Counted from the stretch's first letter, positions 1 through 6,455 are shown. The stretch: 10,181 nt of DNA from an uncultured Alistipes sp. (GCA_910587675.1 CAJUMU010000037.1:1-10181); one strand, 5' to 3'. Program-made: numbers and translations. The notes: generated from the letters alone by a model not told the origin.

Positions 1-254
1 ATTTCGATGGCAACGAGAGTTCTATAGCCAACATAGGCCGTTTGGTGGGTCGCGACCATTCTATTGTGATTCGTCAGGGCGACTGGGACAGTGCGTTTCG
101 CTTTCCGATAGAGAGTTTGATTCACCTTCGTTTCTTGGTCGAGTTCGTCGCTCGCGTCGGCGACTCGGATTTCACCGACGAGGAGTTCGAGAGGGAGATC
201 AAGAGCAAGTCTTTGATGGAATTGATGAGGGTGATGTTCAAGTTGGAACCTTAA
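1..254 (+). CDS. C-terminal fragment of a repeated gene, possible DnaA-domain-IV-like HTH
   Basis: This is an open frame entering from outside the window (codon phase starts at base 3) and ending with TAA at 252-254, leaving 83 residues. The first in-window start codon, TTG at 42, is not a convincing start because the frame stays open to the edge. Residues 7-24 contain IGRLVGRDHSIV, which resembles the helix-turn-helix signature of DnaA domain IV (IGRxFGGRDHTTV). After it comes an acidic, helical-looking tail with no recognised motif. A second copy lies at the other end; 6 of the 8 base differences are silent and the other two give Ile to Val and Arg to Lys, so the frame is under protein-level constraint. 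The DnaA-like reading is by eye. It could be a replication initiator-like protein or the C-terminus of a transposase of the REP-associated type. Confidence 0.6.
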   Translation, partial: FDGNESSIANIGRLVGRDHSIVIRQGDWDSAFRFPIESLIHLRFLVEFVARVGDSDFTDEEFEREIKSKSLMELMRVMFKLEP

Positions 255-262
255 TTTTTCTC

Positions 263-307
263 GGGCCGCAGCCTGCGGAGGCTGCGGTCCGCATGGTTCT
301 GCGAACC
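263..307 (+). repeat. REP-like palindromic repeat, copy A
   Basis: Two hairpins sit directly after the stop codon at 254. The first spans 263-290 with an 11-base-pair stem (including one G-T pair; core arms CCGCAGCC and GGCTGCGG) and a six-base loop. The second is GGTTC at 295-299, loop TGC, GAACC at 303-307. There is no T tract after either, so an intrinsic terminator is not indicated. Related sequence occurs at 6456-6550 (no gene attached) and 9888-9920 (inverted), making this an interspersed palindromic family. Confidence 0.7.
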
Positions 308-334
308 GCATTTGGCTGACGCATGTGAACTTTA

Positions 335-349
335 CGACTCTAAGAGTCG
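335..349. repeat. 15-base palindrome CGACTCT-A-AGAGTCG
   Basis: This is a perfect inverted repeat with 7-base arms around a single A. It is absent from the right-hand copy of the terminal module, where the surrounding bases join directly. It could be a protein-binding site or an indel at the edge of a mobile unit; nothing in the sequence decides between these. Confidence 0.5.
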
Positions 350-358
350 CGCGCCTCG

Positions 359-547
359 CTGGCATAACGCCTTTATTTGAATATGCGCGCGCCTCGACAT
401 CATTTTTCGCATAATTTTTTCGTTTTGGATGCGATCGCCTAAGCAACCAATATATTGCTATGTATCAATGTAATACGCGCTGACATCTCGCCCTTCGGCC
501 GCTGTGATGTTAAAAAAACTTAAAAAATTATGAATTTTTTTGAGTAA
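359..547. other. AT-rich intergenic region without a gene
   Basis: No credible coding frame is seen. The stretch holds the second GCGCGCCTCG repeat (387-396), a nested hairpin with outer arms ACATC and GATGT at 483-510 and an inner GCC/GGC stem, and an AT-only inverted repeat with arms at 522-529 and 533-540. None is followed by a T tract that would mark a clear terminator. The A and T tracts just upstream of the promoter at 552 could act as an upstream promoter element, which is inference. Confidence 0.5.
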
Positions 548-551
548 TTGC

Positions 552-582
552 TTGCACGGTATTTTTTTTCGCCTTATCTTTG
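552..582 (+). promoter_or_regulatory. Bacteroidota-type promoter pointing right
   Basis: The -33 element TTG lies at 552-554 and the -7 element TATCTTTG (consensus TAnnTTTG) at 575-582, with a 20-base spacer, the usual geometry for the Bacteroidota primary sigma factor. The -7 sequence and spacing are the same as in the uxaC promoter at 8030-8060. Transcription would start near 588 and run toward the convergent end of the uronate operon. No protein-coding gene follows on this strand, hence the small RNA proposal. Confidence 0.65.
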
Positions 583-587
583 CACTC

Positions 588-741
588 GAAGTTTTAAGGT
601 TCATTTAGGTTAGTAGTTTTAGGTTGGTAGAGGCTATCGGTAGGTTGTAACCGTACAATGGTGTTTCTGTGGCACATTGGGTTATTAAGACAAAGAGCGG
701 TGCTCGCTCGGCGTCGAATACCTCCGAGACCTCGTTTTTTT
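588..741 (+). ncRNA. Candidate small RNA convergent to the uronate operon
   Basis: A good promoter at 552-582 is followed by about 150 bases with no credible reading frame, ending in a run of seven T at 735-741. Before the T run there is a modest hairpin (CTCGG at 707-711, CCGAG at 724-728). Inside are two near-identical 13-base direct repeats (604-616 and 618-630, one mismatch) and a small stem with arms CGGT and ACCG around 638-653. I do not recognise an RNA family; a 6S-like RNA of Bacteroidales is one possibility but no long rod-like pairing is evident. It could also be only the leader of a lost gene. Confidence 0.35.
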
Positions 742-781
742 GTGCCCGCCCCGACCGAATCACCTCCTCCCGACGACAAAC

Positions 782-802
782 AAAAAAAGGATGCCCGACA
801 TC
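782..802 (-). terminator. Possible terminator of the minus-strand operon
   Basis: Read on the minus strand downstream of the DUF4251 stop codon, a short hairpin (GATG, five-base loop, CATC, at 802-790) is followed after one base by seven T (788-782). The four-base-pair stem is weak for an intrinsic terminator, but the T run sits where the operon should end and faces the T run of the convergent small-RNA candidate about 40 bases away. Confidence 0.35.
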
Positions 803-844
803 GCGGACACCCCCTATCGTAACGCACGCCTCGGGCGACGCGTC

Positions 845-1387
845 TCACAACGACATTCCCTTGAACACGCGCGAACGTTCGGCGGGCACTATCTTGCCGT
901 AAAGAGTTATGCGGTTCGAATTGAGGTTGGGATTTATCGTCACCATGCCGTTGTTGCTGCCTCGGGGCAGCGTGATGTCTACCGCGGCGAAGACTCCGCG
1001 GCCCATGACGTTCATCGTTATGCGCGTATTGCCGCGCTTGTCGGTCTTCTCCTCGATGTTGGTCACGCGTCCCTCGACCGTGACGCCGCCTACGCCGTTA
1101 GGTCCGCCCGAATCGAACGGAGCGACCTGCACCGTGGCTTTGTCGCCCATGAGCGACACGAAATTGAGATTCGACATGACGTGCGCCGTGCCGCCGCGCT
1201 TGAACACCAACAGATCGGCCTCGAATACGAATTCGCGATCTTTTATTGCCCGCATGGCATCGATATAATTGAGCGAATCAAGCGCCGCGCGCCCCTCGGC
1301 ATTGGCTCCTTGGGTGTAGGCGGAGCATCCCGCTCCGAAGATCGACACCGCCGCTGCCGCCGCGAATAAAAATATAAGACGTTTCAT
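845..1387 (-). CDS. DUF4251 family lipoprotein
   Basis: A 180-residue exported protein of unknown function, matching by eye the Bacteroidota-specific DUF4251 family, small beta-rich lipoproteins. I chose ATG at 1387 over the upstream TTG at 1420 because it begins a lipoprotein signal: Met-Lys-Arg, a hydrophobic stretch, then Gly-Ala-Gly-Cys with the lipidated cysteine at residue 21. Residues 50-90 (DREFVFEADLLVFKRGG and what follows) and 130-165 (strands ending in a tyrosine-glycine turn) carry the family pattern. The gene lies 54 bases after the aldehyde dehydrogenase on the same strand, and no promoter motif is visible in the gap, so it may be the last operon member. No link to uronate metabolism can be read from it. 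The family is assigned from pattern memory; the lipoprotein call is strong. Confidence 0.8.
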   Translation of the reverse strand: MKRLIFLFAAAAAVSIFGAGCSAYTQGANAEGRAALDSLNYIDAMRAIKDREFVFEADLLVFKRGGTAHVMSNLNFVSLMGDKATVQVAPFDSGGPNGVGGVTVEGRVTNIEEKTDKRGNTRITMNVMGRGVFAAVDITLPRGSNNGMVTINPNLNSNRITLYGKIVPAERSRVFKGMSL

Positions 1388-1441
1388 TTTACGAGTGTTT
1401 TTGTTTGGTTGTGCATGCAATATCGGTACCGCACGCCGCCG

Positions 1442-2824
1442 TCAGAGGATTTTTTTCACCCAACGGAACATGCGGTAGGGCATGTAGCGGAACGGGAGGT
1501 CGAGCCATACGGGCGTCGCGACCACGGCGCGCCGATGCGAGAAGGCGTCGAAACTCTCGCGGCCGTGATAACGTCCCATGCCCGAGTTGCCCACGCCGCC
1601 AAAGGGCAGATTCTCGTTGGCGATGTGCATTATGGTGTCGTCGACGCATGCGCCGCCCGACGAGGTGCGTCGTATGACCTCCGCAGCGCGTTTCGTGGGG
1701 CCGAAGTAGTACAACGCCAGCGGCTTCTCGCGCTCGGTGACGAAGCGTATCGCCTCGTCGGTATCGTCGAAGGTCACGACGGGCAGCACGGGGCCGAAAA
1801 TCTCCTCGCGCATGACCGCCGACGCTGGATCGACGTCGACCAGCAGCGTCGGTTCGATATAGAGCTCGTCGCGCAGGAGGCCGCCGCCCGCCGCGACGCG
1901 GCCGTCGGCGAGATAACCCGCCACGCGGTCGAAGGCGCGCTCGTTCACCATGCGCACATAGTGGCGGCTCTGTCGTGGATCGTCGCCGTGCAGACGCCGC
2001 ACCTCGCGCGCGAACGCCGCGACGAACCTGTCGCGCAGCGACGAGTGGATGAGCAAGTAATCGGGCGCGATGCAGGTCTGTCCCGCATTTAGCGTCTTGC
2101 CCCAAGCGATGCGCCGCGCGGCGATATCGATATTCGCGCCGCGGTCGACTATGCAGGGGCTCTTGCCTCCCAGTTCCAGCACCACGGGGGTGAGATGTTC
2201 CGCCGCGGCGCGCATCACCACGCGTCCCAACTCGGGACTGCCCGTGAAGAAGATGATGTCGAACCGCTCGCGCAGAAGCGCGGCGTTCACGTCGCGGTTG
2301 CCCTGCGCCACGGCTATGTAGCGTTCGTCGAAGGTCTCGGCGATCATCCGCTCCAACGTCTCGGCCACATGCGGCACGTAAGGCGACGGTTTGAGCAACG
2401 CCGTGCAGCCCGCCGATATCGCGCCTACCAAGGGGTTCAACAGCAACTGCACGGGGTAGTTCCACGGCGCGACGATTAGCGAGCAGCCCAAAGGTTCGCT
2501 CACCACGCGGCTGCGCGAAGGCATCATCTTGAGCGGAGTGGGGCGGCGGCGGTCGCGCATCCGACTCTTCAGGTGGCGCAGGTGGTTGCGGATCTCGCCC
2601 GCGACGATGCTCAACTCGGTGAGCATGGCCTCCTCCTCCGATTTGTGAAGGTCGCGCCACAACGCCTCGCAAAGCGGCTTTTCCCACCGCTTCAAAGCCT
2701 CGCCGAGCGCGCGAAGCTGCCGCCGACGGAAATCCTCGCCGAGCGTCGCGCCCGAGCGGAAATACTCTCTCTGTCCCGCCGCGAGGGCCTCGATGCGCTC
2801 GGGCGAGGTGTTTTCGATCTTCAT
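1442..2824 (-). CDS. Aldehyde dehydrogenase, class-3-like (NAD(P)-dependent)
   Basis: 460 residues, the usual length for the ALDH3 or fatty-aldehyde-dehydrogenase branch, which lacks the longer N-terminus of other classes. It oxidises an aldehyde to a carboxylic acid with NAD(P)+. Visible motifs: APWNYP at 119-124 with the oxyanion Asn121, FTGS at 193-196 (cofactor loop), ELGGKSP with general base Glu217, GQTC with catalytic nucleophile Cys251, EEIFGP at 340-345, and PFGGVGNSG at 407-415. All catalytic residues are present. The C-terminus (about 440-460) is rich in aromatic and basic residues and could touch a membrane surface. The start lies three bases after the stop of the dehydrogenase gene, so the two are probably translated together. 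The substrate is not known; a long-chain or otherwise lipophilic aldehyde is the inference from the subfamily. Confidence 0.92.
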   Translation of the reverse strand: MKIENTSPERIEALAAGQREYFRSGATLGEDFRRRQLRALGEALKRWEKPLCEALWRDLHKSEEEAMLTELSIVAGEIRNHLRHLKSRMRDRRRPTPLKMMPSRSRVVSEPLGCSLIVAPWNYPVQLLLNPLVGAISAGCTALLKPSPYVPHVAETLERMIAETFDERYIAVAQGNRDVNAALLRERFDIIFFTGSPELGRVVMRAAAEHLTPVVLELGGKSPCIVDRGANIDIAARRIAWGKTLNAGQTCIAPDYLLIHSSLRDRFVAAFAREVRRLHGDDPRQSRHYVRMVNERAFDRVAGYLADGRVAAGGGLLRDELYIEPTLLVDVDPASAVMREEIFGPVLPVVTFDDTDEAIRFVTEREKPLALYYFGPTKRAAEVIRRTSSGGACVDDTIMHIANENLPFGGVGNSGMGRYHGRESFDAFSHRRAVVATPVWLDLPFRYMPYRMFRWVKKIL

Positions 2825-2827
2825 AGG

Positions 2828-3652
2828 CTATCGTTTTTCGGGCCCTTTTCGGCCCGTGAATCCGTCCATCGCCGAGAATATGCCGAACCAGTCGCCGAAA
2901 ATGGTGTCGAACCACGACGTGGGCAGCACGCCCTGCCAGAAACGGATGAAGTGGAATCCCCACGGGATGCCGCGGAAATCCTTGTCGCGTTCGATGGCGC
3001 GCAGGATCTTACGCGCCGTGGCCTCGGGATCGAGGATGGGGAAAATGCGCGAACGCACGCCGTCGAACATGCCCGTATCGATATAGTAAGGCGCGACTGT
3101 GGTGACGCGCACGCGGCTGCGGGCCTGCCGCAGCTCGATGCGCACCGAGTCCGACCAGCCGATCACGGCCCACTTGCTGGCCACGTAAACCGACATCTTG
3201 GGGTTGGAGATCATGCCCGCCGCCGAGGCGATGTTGCATATATGGCCGTGGTCGCGCGCGATCATGTCGGGCAGGGCCTGCAACGCGAGCACCATCGGGG
3301 CGGTGGCGTTGACGGTCATCGTGCGCTCTATGTCGCGCACCGTCTGGCGGTCGAACGTTCGGTTGCCCGTCACTATGCCCGCGCAGTTGACGAGTATGTC
3401 CACGTCGCCGCACTCGGCACGCGTGCGGACGTAGGCCGCCTCGACAGCCTCGTGATCCGACACGTCGACCTTGTACGTCGCCACGCTGCCGAGGCTGCCG
3501 AACTCGGCGGCCGTCACGGCCATCTTCTCCTCGTCGATATCCCATATCGCCAATTTGCGCGCGCCGCGCTCGAGGGCCATGCGTCCCATTATGCGCCCTA
3601 TTCCCGAGGCTCCGCCCGTAATGAGCACGCAACTATCCTTTATCTTCGTCAT
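2828..3652 (-). CDS. Short-chain dehydrogenase/reductase, SDR16C (retinol-dehydrogenase-like)
   Basis: A 274-residue classical SDR that interconverts an alcohol and a ketone or aldehyde. The nucleotide-binding motif TGGASGIG is at 12-19, Asp38 at the end of the second strand favours NAD(H), NCAG is at 89-92 (the usual NNAG with Cys), the structural Asn is 115, and the catalytic Ser-Tyr-Lys are 143, 156 and 160. The segment APYYIDTGMF (187-196) and the ending AMDGFTGRK (261-269) resemble the SDR16C group that includes animal RDH10-like and epidermal retinol dehydrogenases, which act on lipophilic alcohols. Residues 230-260 are aromatic and hydrophobic. It sits 15 bases after the DUF4861 gene and 3 bases before the aldehyde dehydrogenase, suggesting a two-step alcohol to aldehyde to acid conversion. 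The subfamily assignment is moderate. Confidence 0.88.
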   Translation of the reverse strand: MTKIKDSCVLITGGASGIGRIMGRMALERGARKLAIWDIDEEKMAVTAAEFGSLGSVATYKVDVSDHEAVEAAYVRTRAECGDVDILVNCAGIVTGNRTFDRQTVRDIERTMTVNATAPMVLALQALPDMIARDHGHICNIASAAGMISNPKMSVYVASKWAVIGWSDSVRIELRQARSRVRVTTVAPYYIDTGMFDGVRSRIFPILDPEATARKILRAIERDKDFRGIPWGFHFIRFWQGVLPTSWFDTIFGDWFGIFSAMDGFTGRKGPEKR

Positions 3653-3667
3653 ATCTCGTTGTTTTGT

Positions 3668-4777
3668 TCAGTCTCTCTTCACCCTCGCGTTCAACGGTGC
3701 GGCCAGCGCTTCGGCCCGCTCTTCGACCGCGCGTCGCCACTCCTCGGCATCGTCCACGCCCGCGCGGCTCCATCCCGAGCCGTTCAGCATTACGATCTTC
3801 TCGCCCGCTTTCGCGCGACGCGTCACCAGAGCGTGGCCGTCAGCGTATGCCACCCCTTCGCCGCCCGCGAGGATCACCCCCAACGATATGTCGCCGTCGC
3901 GCTCGGGATCCGAACTATCCGACGCGGCCTCCGTCACGGCGATCCGATCGCGCCCCTCGGCCGAGGCCTTCAACTCGTGCAGAACCAAGCCCGCCGCGAC
4001 GGACAATTCGCCGTCGAAGCCGTCGAGAACATACTCCTGCACGGTGAAACGGTCGTCGGCGTCGAGGCGTATCGTGCGACGCATGGCCACCTTGCGACCT
4101 CCGATGTCGACGGGCGCGTAAACGAACTGCGCCTCGGTGCGTATGGGGCCGTTGGCCGTGCACTTCTGCGACACGTAGTTGCCCGCGAGCGCGACGCGGC
4201 CGTCGACGAACGGGGCCAACGCCCCTGCGCCCAAGGTGTTGCCTACCTTATAGCAATCCATTCCCTCGCCGTAATCGCGGTGATAGTCGTTGCGCGCGAA
4301 CCACTCGTCGATAACCGGCCGCGGCGCGCTCTTGACCCACACGTCGACGCCCTGCGTGCGGGGATCGCCCAGCGCGGGACCGTAAATGCGATAGGCCGTC
4401 AGGTTGTTCTCCCACGCGTAATCGTCGGCGCGCTCGGGCACGTAACGGCCGTACGCCTTGCGTTCGTACTCCTCGCGCATGCCCCGACGCACGGGATACT
4501 CCGCCGTCGCGCCCGCGCCTACCGTCGCCTGAAACAGCAATGCCGAGGGGCGTCCCGCGTCGTCGAAAAGCACCTGCGACGGCTCCTGCCCGCCCTCGGG
4601 CGAGAGCACCACTACGTTGTCGGGCGTGAGCCCCGCGCCGCTCAGCTCTTCCCACGCTATCTCCACCGTCTCTTTCGAGCGGGCGAGTTCCGAGGGGTTC
4701 GACACCTCGACGACGAGTCCGCCGCGCGAACCGCATCCCGCCGCGAACAGAAAAGCGAAATAAAAAAGTCGTCTCAT
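3668..4777 (-). CDS. DUF4861 family lipoprotein
   Basis: 369 residues with a short lipoprotein signal: Met-Arg-Arg, hydrophobic residues, then FAAGC with the lipidated Cys at 15. It would be anchored on the periplasmic or outer membrane side. The DUF4861 pattern is clear: WENNLTAYRIYGPAL at 122-136, GVDVW at 143-147 and YHRDYGEGMDCYKVG at 165-179, with conserved Glu, His and Asp residues that look like a possible active site. The biochemical role of the family is not known to me; it is met in gene clusters for pectin and other uronic-acid polysaccharides, and its place 3 bases after kduD and 15 bases before the SDR gene fits that. An envelope-located sugar-modifying enzyme or binding protein is a reasonable guess, no more. 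Confidence 0.85.
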   Translation of the reverse strand: MRRLFYFAFLFAAGCGSRGGLVVEVSNPSELARSKETVEIAWEELSGAGLTPDNVVVLSPEGGQEPSQVLFDDAGRPSALLFQATVGAGATAEYPVRRGMREEYERKAYGRYVPERADDYAWENNLTAYRIYGPALGDPRTQGVDVWVKSAPRPVIDEWFARNDYHRDYGEGMDCYKVGNTLGAGALAPFVDGRVALAGNYVSQKCTANGPIRTEAQFVYAPVDIGGRKVAMRRTIRLDADDRFTVQEYVLDGFDGELSVAAGLVLHELKASAEGRDRIAVTEAASDSSDPERDGDISLGVILAGGEGVAYADGHALVTRRAKAGEKIVMLNGSGWSRAGVDDAEEWRRAVEERAEALAAPLNARVKRD

Positions 4778-4780
4778 ACG

Positions 4781-5575
4781 CTATTCGGGTTGTCGGCCTA
4801 TGTATGCCAATATTCCACCGTCGACATAGAGTATATGTCCGTTCACGAAGTCGGAAGCCGCCGAGGCGAGGAACACCGCGGGACCCTTCAGGTCGTCGGG
4901 CGCGCCCCAGCGCGCCGCGGGGGTCTTCGCCACGATGAACGAATCGAACGGATGGCGCGAGCCGTCGGCCTGCCGCTCGCGCAGGGGCGCGGTCTGCGGC
5001 GTTGCGATGTAGCCCGGGCCGATGCCGTTGCACCGGATGTTGTAGCGGCCGTACTCCGAGGCGATGTTGCGCGTGAGCATCTTCAGTCCGCCCTTGGCCG
5101 AGGCGTATGCCGACACCGTTTCGCGCCCCAGCTCCGACATCATCGAACACACGTTGATTATCTTGCCGCCGCCCTTGGCGATCATGGCGGGAATCACCGC
5201 CTTGGAGACTATGAACGGCGCGGTGAGGTCTATGTCGACCACCTCGCGGAACTCCTCGGCCGACATCTCGTGCATCGGGACGCGTCGGATGATCCCCGCG
5301 TTGTTGACCAGTATGTCGACCGCGCCGATCTCCTCGGCGATCGACGCCACCATTCCGCGCACGGCCTCCTCGTCCGTGACGTCGCAGATGTAGCCGCGCG
5401 CCTCGATCCCCTTGGCCGCGTAAGCCGCGAGAGCCTCGTCCAGATGGCGTTGCGAACGGCAGTTGAAGGCGATCTTCGCTCCGGCCTCGGCCAGAGCCTC
5501 GGCTATCGCGAACCCTATTCCGTAGGCGGCGCCCGTCACGAGGGCCGTTTTGCCATGCAATGTGAAATCCGTCAT
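4781..5575 (-). CDS. kduD: 2-deoxy-D-gluconate 3-dehydrogenase / DKII reductase KduD
   Basis: 264 residues, cytoplasmic SDR that reduces 3-deoxy-D-glycero-2,5-hexodiulosonate to 2-keto-3-deoxygluconate, the second step after KduI. It has TGAAYGIG at 14-21, NNAG at 91-94, Ser144, Tyr157 and Lys161 as catalytic residues. The long C-terminal block from HPFD (208-211) through PAARWG (219-224) to VDGGILAYIG (251-260) is characteristic of KduD and of the Bacteroidota proteins often labelled gluconate 5-dehydrogenase. Seven bases separate it from the kduI stop codon and three from the DUF4861 start, a tight operon. Its adjacency to kduI favours the KduD role over a gluconate dehydrogenase. Confidence 0.9.
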   Translation of the reverse strand: MTDFTLHGKTALVTGAAYGIGFAIAEALAEAGAKIAFNCRSQRHLDEALAAYAAKGIEARGYICDVTDEEAVRGMVASIAEEIGAVDILVNNAGIIRRVPMHEMSAEEFREVVDIDLTAPFIVSKAVIPAMIAKGGGKIINVCSMMSELGRETVSAYASAKGGLKMLTRNIASEYGRYNIRCNGIGPGYIATPQTAPLRERQADGSRHPFDSFIVAKTPAARWGAPDDLKGPAVFLASAASDFVNGHILYVDGGILAYIGRQPE

Positions 5576-5582
5576 ATCCGCA

Positions 5583-6425
5583 CTATCTGAGATCGGTTAT
5601 CGCAGAAAAATCCTGATCGCCGTAATCGAGGTTCTCGCCGCCCATGCCCCAGATGAACGTGTAGTTGTGCGTCGCGGCCGCGCTGTGGATCGACCACTCG
5701 GGCGACAGTACCGCCTGCTCGCCGCGCATCCATATGTGGCGCGTATGCTGCGGCTCGCCCATGAAGTGACACACCGCATGCTCCTCGGGCACCTCGAAAT
5801 AGAAATAGGCCTCCATGCGGCGCGAATGCACGTGGGCGGGCATGGTGTTCCACACGCTGCCCGAGCGCAATTCGGTCATTCCCATCTGCAAGCGGCATGT
5901 GGGCAGCACTTGGTTTACGATCATCTTGTTTATGTCGCGGTCGTTCGACCCCTCGAGCGAACCCGTGTGCGCCACTATGGCGTCGGCCTTGGTCACCTTC
6001 TTGTCGGGATAGGAGCAGTCGGCCGTCGTGGAGTTGAAGTAGAACTTGGCGGGATTCGCCGCATTGCGGCTCGCGAAAGTCACCTCGCGGTCGCCCGCGC
6101 CGAGATAGAGGGCCTCCTTATAGCCCAAGGCGTACTCCCGATCGCCCGCGACGACCACGCCGTCGCCGCCGACGTTGAAGATGCCGATCTCGCGGCGATG
6201 CAGAAAGCAGGGGGCCTTCAGCGGATCGATCGCCTCCAGCGGCAGCCGCTCCGCGACGGGCATCGCGCCGCCTACCACCATGCGGTCGTACATCGAATAT
6301 ACCATATTCACCTCGTCGGCCGCGAAGACCCGCTCTATAAGGAAGTCGCGGCGCAGACGCTCGGTGTCGTATCCCCGAGCGTCGTCGGGGTGCGCGGCAT
6401 AACGCAATTCGTAATTGGTTTTCAT
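5583..6425 (-). CDS. kduI: 5-dehydro-4-deoxy-D-glucuronate isomerase KduI
   Basis: 280 residues, close to the roughly 278 of the Escherichia coli enzyme. It isomerises 4-deoxy-L-threo-5-hexosulose uronate (which forms spontaneously from unsaturated uronic acids cut out by lyases and unsaturated glycuronyl hydrolases) to the 2,5-diketo compound used by KduD. It is a cytoplasmic metal-dependent cupin. The zinc ligands are visible: PAHVH with His198 and His200, Glu205, and His247, in the same spacing as the E. coli set. Residues 153-178 (HTGSLEGSNDRDINK and following) also match the family. A 134-base gap containing a palindromic repeat separates it from uxaC upstream. No promoter motif of the TAnnTTTG type is seen in that gap, so expression probably depends on readthrough from the uxaC promoter. 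Confidence 0.95.
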   Translation of the reverse strand: MKTNYELRYAAHPDDARGYDTERLRRDFLIERVFAADEVNMVYSMYDRMVVGGAMPVAERLPLEAIDPLKAPCFLHRREIGIFNVGGDGVVVAGDREYALGYKEALYLGAGDREVTFASRNAANPAKFYFNSTTADCSYPDKKVTKADAIVAHTGSLEGSNDRDINKMIVNQVLPTCRLQMGMTELRSGSVWNTMPAHVHSRRMEAYFYFEVPEEHAVCHFMGEPQHTRHIWMRGEQAVLSPEWSIHSAAATHNYTFIWGMGGENLDYGDQDFSAITDLR

Positions 6426-6455
6426 AAGTATGTAATAATTTACGATTTCATATTA

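Larger units (their letters stand above)
1..358 (+). repeat. Left copy of terminal inverted repeat module
   Basis: This end is repeated in inverted orientation at 9857-10181. The outer 119 bases are identical. The rest of the coding part differs at 8 sites, and the match continues past the stop codon through a palindromic flank to about base 358. The left copy carries two insertions relative to the right one, and each makes a palindrome: one completes the stem at 263-290, the other is the 15-base palindrome at 335-349. A 10-base direct repeat, GCGCGCCTCG, occurs at 349-358 and again at 387-396. Both copies run off the window, so the full length of the module is unknown. Confidence 0.93.

Noticed and set aside
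481..541. Nested hairpin (483-510) followed by A-rich and T-rich tracts, considered as a terminator.
   Set aside because: On the plus strand the hairpin is followed by A, not T, and no gene that would need termination ends just before it on the minus strand.
255..600. Search for a tRNA, CRISPR array or attachment site beside the left repeat.
   Set aside because: No tRNA-like T-arm, no regularly spaced repeats and no integrase gene are visible; only two 10-base direct repeats 38 bases apart.
594..848. Short open frames on both strands between the small-RNA promoter and the DUF4251 gene.
   Set aside because: Biased, Arg/Ser/Gly-rich products with no domain, spanning both T runs; non-coding sequence is a better explanation.
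1388..1441. Possible separate promoter for the DUF4251 gene in the 54-base gap after the aldehyde dehydrogenase.
   Set aside because: No TAnnTTTG element with a TTG partner can be found on the minus strand there.
2573..5590. A 1005-codon open frame on the plus strand opposite the aldehyde dehydrogenase, SDR, DUF4861 and KduD genes.
   Set aside because: It is the complement of four well-recognised genes, crosses their intergenic gaps, has low-complexity Arg/His/Ala/Val-rich composition and no domain. It stems from GC-rich codon use on the real strand.
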